From Altimarinus sp041659565 (lineage in GTDB: Bacteria > Patescibacteriota > Gracilibacteria > BD1-5 > UBA6164), in assembly GCA_041659565.1 (NCBI GenBank), contig JBAZXZ010000001.1:124001-188000 (forward strand): a DNA stretch of 64,000 nucleotides. The letters are read 5' to 3'. A program made the position numbers and the translations under genes. Under the pieces are notes generated by a model that was not told the DNA's origin, made no database searches, and was given only the letters and a program-made list of their open reading frames with translations. Position 1 is the first letter of the stretch. Each line of letters begins with the position of its first letter. Of the stretch, positions 1 through 9,963 are shown in pieces.

Positions 1-1
1 T

Positions 2-184
2 ACACAAGCTGTTTTAATTCACAGAAGAAAAAGTAGACCTGAAAAATTTTTATCCGAAGAAAAATCAAAAGAAGAATTAGCTAAAGAATTGGCTGATGTA
101 GTTGGTATGGCAATGGTAAATGCTCATCTATTTTGAATTGATTTAGAAGAGGCTTTTACTAAAAAATGGTTTAATAATAAATAA
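2..184 (+). CDS. MazG-like nucleotide pyrophosphohydrolase (C-terminal part)
   Basis: Only the last 60 codons lie in the window; the start is upstream of base 1. The tail KELADVVGMAMVNAHLFGID followed by LEEAFTKKW matches the final helices of MazG-type and dCTP-pyrophosphatase-like all-alpha NTP pyrophosphohydrolases, where an E..D pair binds Mg2+ and the GIDLEEA turn precedes the last helix. Such enzymes hydrolyse non-canonical or surplus NTPs to NMP and pyrophosphate. One in-frame TGA falls on the Gly of LFGID, which is a glycine in the family. A second MazG-like gene lies 0.8 kb downstream on the other strand. The assignment rests on a short fragment. Confidence 0.6.
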
Positions 185-213
185 TTTTTATTTTGATTGT
201 ATAAAATAATGTA

Positions 214-247
214 TTATAGATACTGAAATAAATTCAAGACGACAGTT
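214..247. repeat. Degenerate copy of the dispersed palindromic repeat
   Basis: The stretch reads like a worn version of the CCTGAA...TTCAGG repeat seen at 7421, 46735 and 62598: the order 'tatagat-.ctgaa-ataaa-ttca.g-.gacag' is kept, but the arms no longer pair perfectly. It sits in the gap between the MazG-like fragment and the PH-domain gene. The rest of 185-290 shows nothing recognisable. Confidence 0.5.
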
Positions 248-290
248 ATTGAGTATTATTTACTACACATTAACCACTAACAATTATCTT

Positions 291-962
291 ATGAATAGAT
301 ATGAAAAAATGTTTTTTTCAAAATTTATACAAGAATGAAGTGAAGTAAAATATGTTGTTCATGAACATTTTGTGGTGATTTTAGATAGATTAATTATTAC
401 TTTTTTATTGTTTGTTTTTATTCCTTGTTTTTTGTATTTTATTTCAGGTAGGTTTCAGCAATTTGTTCCTTTTAATATATTTGAAATCTATCTTATACTT
501 GTATATATAAAAATTATTTATGATATATTTGATTGGTATAATGATGTATGGATAATTACAGAAAAAAGTGTAATTGATTTAAAATGGGCTTTGCTTTATA
601 TAAAAATGAATTCTGTAGATTTTGAAAGTATAGAATGAATAGAAATAGAACAAAAATGACTTTTTGATAAGATACTTTGAAAATGAACTTTAATAATTCA
701 TAAAATATGAGATGAATTTTTTAGATTAAAAGAAGCTAAAATACCTTTTGAAGCACTTGAAGAAATAGAAAGAATAAAAGATGAAAAAGAAGCTGAACCA
801 GAAAATGAAGAAAAAGAAAAATTTGAACTTATACTTGAAGCTCTAAGTTGAGTTGTAAATGAATATCTTGAAGTATCACATCTAAAGAAAAAGAATGAAG
901 AAACTATAAATTCAAAACTTGAAGAAGTGGTTAATAAAGAGTGAACTATTGATTTGAGATAA
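291..962 (+). CDS. Membrane protein with bacterial PH domain
   Basis: A 223-residue protein. Residues about 30-90 hold two hydrophobic segments, the first ending near FISGRF. They are followed by WIITEKSVIDLKWALL...NSVDFESIEGIEIEQKGLFDKILGKG, the strand pattern of the bacterial PH (bPH_2/YdbT-like) domain, in which 'EQKG' leads a beta hairpin. The last ~70 residues are charged and probably helical. Three TGA codons fall on the glycines of that hairpin. The start is the ATG at 291; a second Met at codon 7 is possible. The role of bPH proteins is unclear, although many are membrane-stress or secretion-linked. The gene converges on the next one with a 1-base gap. Confidence 0.7.
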
Positions 963-963
963 A

Positions 964-1392
964 TTAAGCTTCACATCAATACAAACAATCATGTTCATCT
1001 TTTAATTCTTGTTTTTGTTTTTTCTTTGTTTCTATCCATGATCAGTAAGTTGTTGAATCTTGTTGGTGGTGAGCATCAATTCTTTCACTAAGTTTTTTAT
1101 AAGATCTTTCAAATACTTTTTTTACATCTGTAATATATCAATTCTTTTTAAATATTTGAAGTAAACAAACATATCACCATAATACATCTCATAATTCATC
1201 TTCAAGATGAACTGAATTATTAAGTTTAATTTCATCTTTTACTTCTTCCATTTCTTCGAGAATTCAATTAAAATAAGTTTCCCATCATTTATAGAAGTCA
1301 CTATATTTTGGATTATCACTTTTTTGATCATTTTCGTAGTATTGTATCCAAGAATCTGATAAGTTTATTATTTTTTTAAGTGTGTGGTGCAT
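964..1392 (-). CDS. MazG-type nucleotide pyrophosphohydrolase
   Basis: A 142-residue protein with the MazG metal-binding pattern EEMEEVKDEI...HLEDELGDVLW (roughly residues 45-75), i.e. the ExxE...ExxD arrangement that binds Mg2+ and hydrolyses NTPs to NMP and PPi. The likely job is cleaning the nucleotide pool; the substrate cannot be told from sequence. In-frame TGA codons supply the Gly of ELGDVLW. The N-terminus MHHTLKKI has no signal peptide, so it is cytoplasmic. It is transcribed toward the PH-domain gene and is separated from the next plus-strand gene by about 160 bases holding probable divergent promoters. Confidence 0.75.
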
Positions 1393-1550
1393 GGTTATAG
1401 TTTATTAGATTATTAAAGAGTTTATTTATACTTATATATATACATAAATAAATTAAATATGCAAAAATTTTTTTAATACTCTTTTTTCTTACATTTTTCA
1501 TACATTTTATTAATATAATTATAATTACATTTATTATTAACTAAAAAAAT

Positions 1551-1886
1551 ATGGATATAATTATCAGTTTAATATTAACTGCAGTTGCAGTATTGATTAC
1601 TACATATATTCTTCCTTGAGTTGTGGTTACTGGTTTTATTGATGCATTTTTGGTTGCGATTGTTATCTCTGTAATAAATACTTTTATCAAACCTGTTATT
1701 ATTTTATTAACTTTACCAATAAATATACTTACAATCTGACTTTTCACTTTTGTTATTAATGCACTTATAATTATGTTTGTTTCATATCTTATTCCTGGTT
1801 TTAAAGTTGATTGATTTTGGTGGGCTTTACTTTTCAGTATTATACTTTCATTAGTTAATAGTATAATTTTTTCATTAGTTAAATAA
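1551..1886 (+). CDS. YvlD-type (phage holin 4_2) membrane protein
   Basis: A 111-residue protein that is almost entirely hydrophobic, with four predicted membrane segments: residues 4-22, 28-50, 55-78 and 88-110. The segment order and the motifs ITTYILPGVVV, INTFIKPVIILLTLPINI and ITIGLFTFVINALI match the Phage_holin_4_2/YvlD family, found in many bacteria without a phage. The function is unknown, and it should not be read as a lysis gene. TGA codons fall at the family's conserved glycines (LPG and ILTIGLF). It ends 3 bases before the terminal stop of the RhuM remnant on the other strand. Confidence 0.8.
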
Positions 1887-1888
1887 AA

Positions 1889-2266
1889 TTACCTATGCCC
1901 TTTTATAAGATATTTCTTTAATATATTGTTTGCCAAAATACGGAATTTGGTTGCTTTTGATGAGTTTACTCTGTATTAAACAGATAAAATCAAATCAAGG
2001 TTGTATAATTTTTTATCTCTTATTACTTTTCTATCTCACTCATTTTGAACTTGTGCATTTTTTGCACAAGTTCATTTTTCATCCAATTCTCAAGTTCAGT
2101 AAATGTTTTTAATATGTCTTTCAATAGTACTTCTATCTTTTCAGAAAATCTCACCTATTTGCTTTGAATTTATCCAAATAGTTTCATTTTCAACTATAAC
2201 TTGTATTTCAGTTTTTCATTCACTTGTTTGAAAAATCTGTATTTCTCCTCTATTTTCTTGATTCAT
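1889..2266 (-). pseudogene. RhuM-family protein, truncated and with an internal stop
   Basis: Codons 1-96 (down to 1976) read as the N-terminus of the RhuM family, a group often next to restriction systems or Fic/DOC-like toxins: GEIQIFQTSEGKTEIQV, then IGEIFGKDRSTIERHIKNI and YNLDLILSV. A TAA follows where the family has the Gly of SVGYRVNS. The same frame then continues with YRVNSSKATKFRILANNILK and ends for good at 1889. A TGA (Gly) to TAA transition fits exactly. Only about 125 of the family's ~330 codons remain, so the 3' end is also lost. It is most likely a dead mobile or accessory gene. Confidence 0.8.
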
Positions 2267-2338
2267 AGTATATTTGTTAATTAATATACTCGTATATATA
2301 TATACTTAATTAATAAAAAGTAAAATGATTTTTTAAAA

Positions 2339-3499
2339 TTAATTATAATATTTTTTTAATTCTCTAGCAAGAAGAATATGTTCTTTTATTTCTAGAATAT
2401 AATCAACAATAGATATTTTCTTTTTTCAAGATTTAAGTAAATCATATTTAATATATAAATAATTGTTATCAATAAAAAAATTATATATTTTTCATTTATT
2501 TTTTTCTAATGAAATATAATCATTTAAAGTATTAATTAAGGATTTTCACATATCTGAAATATCTTTATTTCAATTCAATATAAATACATCAAATTTAGAA
2601 TCAATACCATCAATATTAATTTTAGATTTTTTCATTTTTACATAATTAATAACAGATATTATAAGTCAAATAAATATATAAAACATAAAAAATAAAAATA
2701 TGTAATATTTATAATACAATATTATATCAAATCTTTCGTTAAAATTTACTTTTTCACTTTTATTATGAGAAAAAAATATTATCAGAAAAATTATTCAGAA
2801 CCAATAAACTGAGTTTAAAACATATTTTATGAAATATTTTAAACTATATTTTACTCAATTAATTATATTATCATTTAAAATAAAATTTAGATTAGATGAA
2901 TTATTAAATTTTATCATTGTAATAACAGAAGAATCATATATTGTGTTATATTTATACCGAAATGATTCAGTATATAAATATAATCAATTAATAAAAAATG
3001 AATTATCAGTAAAAGTTAAAAATGGTAAAGTGTCATAATTAGATAAATTAATATTTTTAATAAATTTTATTTTTTTCAATTTTGAGAGATTAAAAAAAAT
3101 ATTATTGTATTGAATTTCACTTTCATTTGTATTAGATAAGTTAGAATAATTTGGAATAGTATTTATTGAATATTGAGAATTAAGATATGATGAAATATCG
3201 TTAAATAATAATTCATTTCTTTTTTTCTTAGTTATTAAATTAAATAAAAAGAAAAACATTATTATTACTCCAAATATTCCAAGTATAATTAAATATATAT
3301 TTTCATTACCTTTATTAGACATTGTTTCTAATGAAGGTGAAAAATACAAAACTGATACGATTATAAATGAAAAAACAAATATAATAATAGTTCAAATAAT
3401 AGTAGATTTATTTGAACTATTAGAAGTTTTATTATTTTTTTTTCTATTTATTTTCAAATAATCATTTAATTCTTTTTTTGTTAAATTAGTTAGATTCAT
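2339..3499 (-). CDS. Unrecognised four-segment membrane protein
   Basis: I do not recognise this 386-residue protein. It has a charged N-terminus (about 35 residues, rich in Asn and Lys), two membrane segments (about residues 36-55 and 68-88), a 120-residue soluble stretch, a second membrane pair (about 220-240 and 255-280), and a soluble tail ending in a Lys-rich helix. The layout recalls DUF3137-type proteins, but I see no diagnostic motif. Asn, Ile and Lys codons dominate even by the standards of this window. Eight in-frame TGA codons keep the frame open across pieces that look separate under the standard code. The start ATG at 3499 is the first in frame. Confidence 0.65.
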
Positions 3500-3516
3500 A
3501 AAAATTGTTTTAAAAT

Positions 3517-5706
3517 TTAATCCACATACACAACCCTTGGTTTACTACCATTACTTGGACCTACTACTCAGAGTTCTTCTAGGATATCTAGTATCTTTGC
3601 TGCACGAGCATATCAAAGTCCGAGTTTTCTTTGAATAAGTGAAGTTGAGGCTTTTTTGGCTTCTTTTACTACCTGTATAGCTTTTTCTACCATTTCTGAA
3701 TTTTCATCTTGACTTCAAGTATAATTTTCCATTATACTTCATTCTGTTGTTGTTCTACCGCTTACTATATTTGGATCATACATATTTTCTATTACATCTG
3801 GATCAACTGTAAGTTTGATTTGATTTACTACTGCTTCTATTTCGTCAGTTTCTACAAATACTCATTGTACTCTTTCTGCTTCCAAAGTACCTGTTGGACT
3901 ATAAAGCATATCTCATTTACCCAAGAGATCTTCAGCTCATGCTTTATCAATAACAGTTCTTGAATCAATTTGAGAAGCCACAGTAAAAGCTATACGACTT
4001 GGAATATTTGCTTTGATTAATCATGTAATTACATCAACTGAAGGTCTTTGAGTTGCTACAATCAGATGCATACCAACTGCACGAGCCATTTGAGCTATAC
4101 GAGCAATACTTCATTCTACTTCTTTTTTGTTTCCACTCATCATCAAATCAGCTAACTCATCAATTATAATTACTATATATGGAAATCTTTTTGATTTATC
4201 TACTTTTTCGTTGTATTCTTTTATGTTTTTAGCATTAATTGCTGTTGCTAAATCATACCTTTTAAGCATTTCAGCAACTCACCATTTCAAAGCATTTACA
4301 GCTTTTTCTGAGCTTGTTATTACTGGAGTTAATAAATGAGGAATTCAATTATAAACAGATAACTCTACTCTTTTTGGATCTATCATTATAAATTTAAGTT
4401 CAGTTGGACTAAATTTAAATAACATACTAAGAATAAATCAATTTATTCAAACAGATTTTCAACTTGCTGTTTGTCCAGCCACTAGTAAGTGAGGCATATT
4501 TGTCAGATCTCATATAACAATATCAGCATTTACATCTTTTCAAATAGCAATTGGTATGTCGAATTTTTTAGATTTAAATAAAGGATTTTCCAATACTTCT
4601 CTAAGTCAAACAGTACTTCTCTCACTATTTGGTGTTTCAATTCCTACAACCCCAAGTCCAGGAATAGGAGCTTGGATTCTTATACTTTTTGCTTGTAGAG
4701 CTAAAGCTAAATCTTTTTTAAGGTTTTCTATTTTTTGTAGTTTTACTCAATCTTTTGGTTTAAGTCTGTATTGAGTTACTGTTGGACCAACTTTGTATCC
4801 TTCCATATCTACCTCAATTTTAAATTGAAGTAATTTTTCTTCTATTTCTATTTCTTTTTTTCTAACTTCATGTTCATCAATTTTTATTTCACTTCATCTA
4901 TCATTTAACAATGCTATTTTAGGTAAAGTCCAAACTCAGAAATCAGGTTCTTTAAAAGTATTTTTATCTTCTTTTTTTACTGTCTTTTTTCCAAAAAACT
5001 CAGAAACTGTTTCTCATAGTTTTTCTACTTTTTCAATTGCTATTTTTTTAGGAAATGATTTATCAAGTGGGATTTTTTGTTGTTTATTTGTTAATTCTTC
5101 TTTTTCTTTTTTTAGTATAGCTAAAGCATTGTCTAAATCTTTTTTCTTTTTTTCTAATTCTAAATCTTTCTTATTTTTTCTAGAATCTTCTTTTATATCT
5201 TTTGTTGCTTCACGAGTTAAACTATCTTTCATTTTTCATAAATCTGGTCTCATAGAAACTGCTTTTTGAAGCATATTTTTTGGAGAAAATCTAAAAAGTA
5301 TTACAAGAGAAACTATAAAAAGTACAAATGAAGTCAATAAAGTTGTTTCAACTCATAGAAATCATTTTAAAACAGTAAATAAATTAAATGCTGCTTTATA
5401 ATCAGTAAAGTATCATATAATATTGCAAATAGAAACAAAGTAAAATATGAATCAAAAACCTCTGTAAATATTGAAGTTAAAATTTATACCGTTTTTAAAT
5501 AGCATAAATGAAAAAAGTATAAATGATGGTGAAACTATGATTTTAAAATAAGCTCAAAACAGAGTTGATAAAATCAAAGATAGATAATATCAAAAAACTG
5601 AGTTTGTATCAGCAAAGATTGTTGCAACTCATAATATTAGGAAAATTATTCAGAAGACGATTTTATTTAATTCTGGTGGTAAGTGTACAGTTTTTTTTCT
5701 TGCCAT
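3517..5706 (-). CDS. ftsK: DNA translocase FtsK/SpoIIIE
   Basis: A 729-residue, septum-anchored DNA pump that clears and resolves chromosomes during division. About four membrane helices lie in residues 15-150, followed by a highly charged Lys/Glu linker (about 160-230) that is short compared with E. coli FtsK. The motor domain has Walker A GQTASGKSVGING (near 405) and Walker B YIVIIIDELADLM (near 515), plus VATQRPSVDVITG. The C-terminal gamma winged helix reads SLIQRKLGLGYARAAKILD. Gly of the Walker A GKS is a TGA codon. The protein ends in the usual RVVYVD. It is probably transcribed alone, after the hairpin at 5755-5796. The assignment is secure. Confidence 0.97.
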
Positions 5707-5754
5707 AGTAATATGATTATTTAATTGAAAATATTATATCTAAATCTCTTTATA

Positions 5755-5796
5755 AATCAAAAAAATCTCTAGAAAATCAGAGATTTTTTTGATTTT
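5755..5796 (-). terminator. Hairpin terminator after lysA
   Basis: A near-perfect inverted repeat (AATCAAAAAAATCTCT on one side, AGAGATTTTTTTGATT on the other) with an 8-base loop. It lies between the lysA stop (5801) and the ftsK start (5706). The U-rich run after the arm on the minus strand makes it a Rho-independent terminator for the lysine cluster. Confidence 0.8.
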
Positions 5797-5800
5797 AAAT

Positions 5801-7069
5801 TTAATTATTATATTCAAATCAATTAATTCAATTTATAGTTGAAAAATACTCATGCAAAGTTTCAGCTCTACGAATAAGACTAACTTTTCAGTCTTCTTCA
5901 AGTAATAATTCTGCTGGTCTAAGTTTAGCATTGTAGTTGAATCACATAGCAGTTCAATGAGCTCATGCATCATGAATTACTATATAATCTCACTGCATAA
6001 TTTTTGGAAGTTTTCTATCTATTGCAAATTTATCATTATTTTCACATAGTGATCAAGTTACATCATAAGTCATATTTTCTTTTTCATTTTCTTTTCATAA
6101 TACAGTTATATGATGGTAGGCTCAGTATAATGCTGGTCTCATAAGGCATTGCATACTTGCATCAACTCATACATATTGTTTATATTTATCAGTTACATGA
6201 AGTACTTCACTTACTAGATATCCATACGGTCAAGTAATCATTCGTCCACATTCCATAACTATTTTTAATGGTTTTTCTCTATGCTTTCAAATTATCTTGT
6301 CATACTCTTTTTTTATTCATTTTGAAACTACATTTAAATCTACTTTTTTCTGTTCTGGTTTGTAAGGAATACCAATTCAACCTCATAAATTCACAAAATC
6401 AAATGTTATATTTAATTTTTTTTCTATTTCTACTACAAGTTCAAAAAGTATCTTTGCAGTTTCTATAAAGTATGCTGGATCAAGTTCATTTGAAGCTACC
6501 ATTGTATGAAGTCAAAAATGTTTTGTTCACCATTTTTTTAGTTTTTCATAAGCTTCAAATAATTGTTCTTTTTTCATACCATATTTAGCTTCTTCTGGCT
6601 TCCCTATTATAGTATTTCATTTTTTTAATGGTCCTGGATTGTATCTACAGCATGCAATTCTAGGATAAAATCAAATATGATCTTTATAATAATCTATATG
6701 AGTTATATCATCAAAATTGATAATTGCTCACATTTTATGAGCTTTCATAAATTCATCATATTTTGTGTTATTTGATGTAAACATAACTTCTTTTCAAGTT
6801 ATTCAAACTATTTCACTCATTATAATTTCTCACATAGAACTACAATCTGCTCAACTTCATAACTCTTTTAGTATTTTTAGAATAGTAGGATTTGGACAAG
6901 CCTTAACTGCATAGAAATTTTTAAATCAATTTACCCAAGAAAATGATTCTTTAAACTCTTGCATATTTTCTACAATTGCTTTTTCATCGTAAATTACAAA
7001 AGGAGTAGGATAAGTCTTTGCAATTTCTTTTACTTTTTCTAGTGTAAGAGGAGTAGTTTTTGTAGTCAT
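5801..7069 (-). CDS. lysA: Diaminopimelate decarboxylase
   Basis: A 422-residue fold-type III PLP enzyme that decarboxylates meso-diaminopimelate to lysine, the last step of lysine synthesis. It shows the PLP lysine in NFYAVKACPNPTIL (K56), the glycine-rich phosphate-binding stretch VNLGGGIGIPY (near 220), ECGR in place of the usual EPGR, and the C-terminal GSLCENND and GAHGTAMGFNYN motifs, the latter holding the active-site Tyr region. TGA codons encode glycines of the phosphate loop. The frame begins at ATG 7069, 39 bases after the small gene upstream, and is the last gene of the cluster. The related carboxynorspermidine decarboxylase is less likely given the dap genes beside it. Confidence 0.93.
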
Positions 7070-7108
7070 AAAATTTTGTTATATTATAAATTATGTAGTA
7101 ATGAGAAC

Positions 7109-7396
7109 CTAAAATCTTCTTATAATTCATCATTTTCTATTATATTTATCTAAAAATCAAATTGTTGTATGGATTTCATTATTGCTTAGCCATTCATCAT
7201 AGTATTCACAGAATAATTTTAAATCAATTTTTTCTTTTGATTTTATATTATCTCATAAATGATTTTGTAATATTCTCAGAGATCCTAGTTTTCAAGGTTT
7301 GTTTTCAACAATATATATTTCTCCAGATTTTAGAACAATTTCAACAGAATAATTCTTAATTGGATCAAGAGTATCAAGTAATTCTTTAAATTGCAT
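7109..7396 (-). CDS. Small uncharacterised protein in the lysine cluster
   Basis: A 95-residue soluble protein that I cannot assign. It begins MQFKELLDTLDPIKNYSVEI and ends NEIHTTIGFLDKYNRKGGII plus RRF. It has no signal peptide, Cys pair or membrane segment; the first half looks like a beta hairpin (VEIVLKSGEIYIVENKPGK). It sits between dapA and lysA in the same direction, with 39 bases to lysA and 117 bases (holding a palindromic repeat) to dapA, so it is probably co-transcribed with lysine genes. Whether it is functionally linked is unknown. Confidence 0.6.
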
Positions 7397-7420
7397 AGGA
7401 AAAAATGTTAGTTATAAAAT

Positions 7421-7493
7421 GATAGCCAGTGCTAACAAGTATTTTATAGATCCTGAAACAAGTTCAGGATGACAAATAGGGGGTCAGGATGAC
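7421..7493. repeat. Dispersed palindromic repeat (CCTGAA...TTCAGG family)
   Basis: The core is TCCTGAA (7451-7457), a 5-base loop, then TTCAGGA (7463-7469) and TGACA. A second partial TCAGGATGACA follows at 7483-7493. The leading part (tagccagtgctaa...) is shared with the copy at 57891-57946, so the unit is longer than the hairpin. It lies between dapA and the 95-residue gene. Confidence 0.8.
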
Positions 7494-7512
7494 AATTTAG
7501 TAAAGTAATAGT

Positions 7513-8412
7513 TTAATACTTATTTTCTTTAATAAAATCTAGAAATTCTTTTTTTTCTTTTTCATCCATTCTACACATTGGAAGTCTAAATTCTTCTTTT
7601 ATAACTCATTTACTTGCTAAGTAAGTTTTTGTAGGAAGTGGATTTGTTTGAATAAATATTTTATTAAAAAAATCATTATATTTCTCATTTAAACCTTTTG
7701 CTTTTGAATCTCCAATCAGACATAAATCTACAAATTCTTTCATTTCAGATGGTATAGAATTTGAAGCAACTGATAGAATTCAATCTCATCACATTTTAAT
7801 TAAATCATATGTTAAACTATCATCACCTGATAAAACAGCAAAATTTTTTGGAGTTTTTTCTATTACTTCTTTCATCTGATTTAAGTCTCAACTTGCTTCT
7901 TTTACTCAAACTACATTTTTAGATTTTTGAATTATTTTTAGTAGTGTATCTGTATTTACATTTACACAAGTTCTTCATTTAATGTTATATAAGATTACAG
8001 GTCTCTTAGTTGAATCTGCTAGTGTAGTAAAATGTAGATATAACCCAGTTTGAGTTGGTTTGTTGTAATATGGATTTACTAGTAAATATCAATCAATTCA
8101 TTCAATTTGATCAAAAGATTTTATATTTTCTAATGATTTTTTTGTAGAATAATTTCATACATTTACCATTATTTTCGTTTTTCAAGCGATTTTATTTATG
8201 GCAAATTTAACTATTTCTTTTCATTCTTCATTTGTTAAAGTTGGATTTTCTGCAGTAGTTCAAAGAAGTAAGATTCAGTCTACATTTCAATCAATTTGCA
8301 TTTGTAAAAGTCTATCAAGAGCGACATAATCTATCTCATTATCAATTCAATTTCATTCTTTAAAAGGAGTTACAAGTGCGGTCCATAATCAAGAAAATTG
8401 TTTATTTGTCAT
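7513..8412 (-). CDS. dapA: 4-hydroxy-tetrahydrodipicolinate synthase
   Basis: A 299-residue TIM-barrel aldolase that condenses pyruvate with aspartate semialdehyde, the committed step toward diaminopimelate. The Schiff-base lysine is in VVGVKEASGD (K171), the catalytic Tyr in VILYNIKGRT (Y142), and the substrate loop is GTTAENPTL (51-59), where most family members have GTTGESPTL. Length is normal for the family. It starts 24 bases after the dapB stop, so the two are surely co-transcribed. Ala-Asn in place of Gly-Glu-Ser in the loop is a mild oddity, and a related pyruvate aldolase is possible, but the operon argues for DapA. Confidence 0.92.
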
Positions 8413-8436
8413 ATATTGTTATTAAAAATATAAAAT

Positions 8437-9171
8437 TTAAACTAAATCTTTCACAAAGTCACCTATCTCAAAATATCAGGTTTTATCTTTTAGCCATTCA
8501 GCACAAACTACAGATCATAATGCAAATCATTCTCTAGTTCTAGCTGTGTGTTCTATTTTAATTGTATCAAACAAAGAATCAAAATAAACACTGTGAGTTC
8601 ATGGTATACTTCATCATCTTGTTGATGAAAAATGCAGTTCTTCCGGTTTTATAGGTCTGTGAGCTAATTCTTCAGTTATAAGTGTCTTTTTTCTATCTAT
8701 ATTATTTATTATTATTTCAGCTGTTGTAATGGCTGTACCAGATGGAGAATCTGCTTTTTTGTTATGATGAAATTCATGTCAAAATACATCATAGTCTTCA
8801 AAATTATTCATTATTTTAGAAGCATTTTCTACTATTTTCCAAAATAAATGTACTCATAGAGAAAAATTACTACTCCAAAGTATCGCTCAATTTGAATTTT
8901 TAAATAAAGTTTTTATTTCTTCAACATTATCATACCAACCTGTTGTAGCCATAACAACTTTCATATTATTTTTTGCATAAAATCTCATATTATCAATAGC
9001 TACTTTAGGAATAGAAAATTCTATAATTACATCAAATTCAGTACTTAGTAAATCTTGAATTGTTGTATTTTTAGACGGATCTATAATTATAGCTATTTCA
9101 TTTCATCTTTTTAGACTATATTCTTCAACCAGTTTTCACATTCTACCATACCCTACAATTGCTATTTTCAT
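8437..9171 (-). CDS. dapB: 4-hydroxy-tetrahydrodipicolinate reductase
   Basis: A 244-residue enzyme that reduces the DapA product with NAD(P)H. The N-terminal Rossmann motif is VGYGRMGK (residues 6-13), with Gly codons as TGA. It is followed by VVMATTGW (near 80) and the substrate motif HEFHHNKKADSPSGTA (near 130), which contains the catalytic His and Lys. The C-terminus ALGSVVCAEWLKDKTG matches the family's last helix. It is preceded by the terminator at 9203-9253, so it should have its own promoter in 9171-9203 or receive read-through. Together with dapA it forms a tight pair. Confidence 0.93.
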
Positions 9172-9202
9172 AAAAATGTATTTTTAAGTATATATATTTA
9201 AG

Positions 9203-9253
9203 ATAATACAAAAAAAGAAAAAAGTTTCAAACTTTTTTCTTTTTTTGTATTAT
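9203..9253 (-). terminator. Long perfect hairpin terminator
   Basis: A 51-base palindrome of A and T tracts closed by a short GTTTCAAAC turn; about 24 bases on each side pair perfectly. It lies just after the 89-residue gene (stop at 9260) and before dapB, so it ends the upstream small-gene transcript. Confidence 0.85.
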
Positions 9254-9259
9254 CTGTTT

Positions 9260-9529
9260 TTAACAATTTGGACAAGGAATCATATCTCATCTACCATTAT
9301 CCATAAATACTGTACCATTTCTATCTGTTACACAATTATCGGTTCAAGTAAGAGGTTGGTTATATGGAGAATCTGTTTCACTAAAATTTTCAGGAATAAT
9401 CGCATCAACTTCTTTTTGTACATCAACAGTTGCTTTTGTAGTTGGTTTAATTAAAGATAAATCACAACCTAAATCACAACCTAAAATTGCTTCACCTAAA
9501 CCTGATCTCTCAAAAAAACCATGTGTCAT
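9260..9529 (-). CDS. Small uncharacterised protein with C-terminal CPNC
   Basis: An 89-residue protein with no recognisable family. Residues 18-26 contain a direct duplication, LGCDLGCDL (the DNA is duplicated too). The tail ends GRGDMIPCPNC, a CxxC that could bind metal or be redox-active; a further Cys is in TDNCVTD. There is no membrane segment. It carries its own promoter (9562-9589) and terminator (9203-9253), so it is a single-gene transcript inside the lysine cluster. An upstream in-frame ATG at 9589 would overlap the -35 box, so I chose 9529. Confidence 0.6.
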
Positions 9530-9561
9530 AATAATGTATTTTAACAAAATAAATTTTATAA

Positions 9562-9589
9562 AATATAAGGATAAAAAATTATTTGTCAA
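9562..9589 (-). promoter_or_regulatory. Promoter for the 89-residue gene
   Basis: On the minus strand TTGACA (9584-9589) is followed after 16 bases by TATATT (9562-9567), 33 bases before the ATG at 9529. It is close to the sigma-70 consensus and matches the spacing of the promoters at 42362, 55417 and 58439. Confidence 0.75.
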
Positions 9590-9596
9590 TCAAAAA

Positions 9597-9636
9597 ATAA
9601 AAAAGAGTTAATTTTTATAAAATTAACTCTTTTTAG
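9597..9636 (-). terminator. Hairpin terminator after the 82-residue gene
   Basis: AAAAAGAGTTAATTTT and AAAATTAACTCTTTTT pair around a TATA loop. It lies between the stop of the 82-residue gene (9649) and the promoter of the next gene, closing the lysC-asd-aminotransferase transcript. Confidence 0.8.
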
Positions 9637-9648
9637 GTATAAATATTA

Positions 9649-9897
9649 TTATATTTTTACTTCTTCAGTTGCTATAGTTGGCTCAGTTAAAACAATAGTT
9701 TCTTCAACTTTTATTTCTTCTACAGCTAAAGGAGTGTTTACTACTTCTTCATTAGTAGTTTCTATAACTGGAGATATATTTACTTCTTCTGTTGTCACTG
9801 TAGGAACTTCTTCAGTAGGAGTTACAGCAACTTCATCATGATTACCACAGTTTTCACAACTATTACCTCAAAATAATTTTTTAAAGAATTCAAACAT
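9649..9897 (-). CDS. Small Glu/Val/Thr-rich protein with N-terminal CxxC
   Basis: An 82-residue protein. The N-terminus MFEFFKKLFGGNSCENCGNH has an amphipathic start and a CENC pair with a nearby His. The remaining 60 residues are acidic and low-complexity, with repeated TEEV/VEE/TTNEEVVN units and no hydrophobic core, so they are likely disordered. It follows the aminotransferase by 66 bases and is closed by the hairpin at 9597-9636. No function can be proposed. The Cys pair here and in the neighbouring 89-residue gene may be coincidence. Confidence 0.55.
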
Positions 9898-9963
9898 TTT
9901 TTATATGTTAAAAAATAAAATGTATATCTATTATATGTTATAATTTGATTTTAAGCAATTTAT

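Noticed and set aside
372..638. An 88-residue frame as a separate small membrane protein
   Set aside because: It is the middle of the PH-domain gene (291-962); flanking TGA codons are glycines, not stops.
1551..1886. A phage holin, hence a prophage
   Set aside because: The Phage_holin_4_2/YvlD family is common in bacteria without phages and no phage genes are near.
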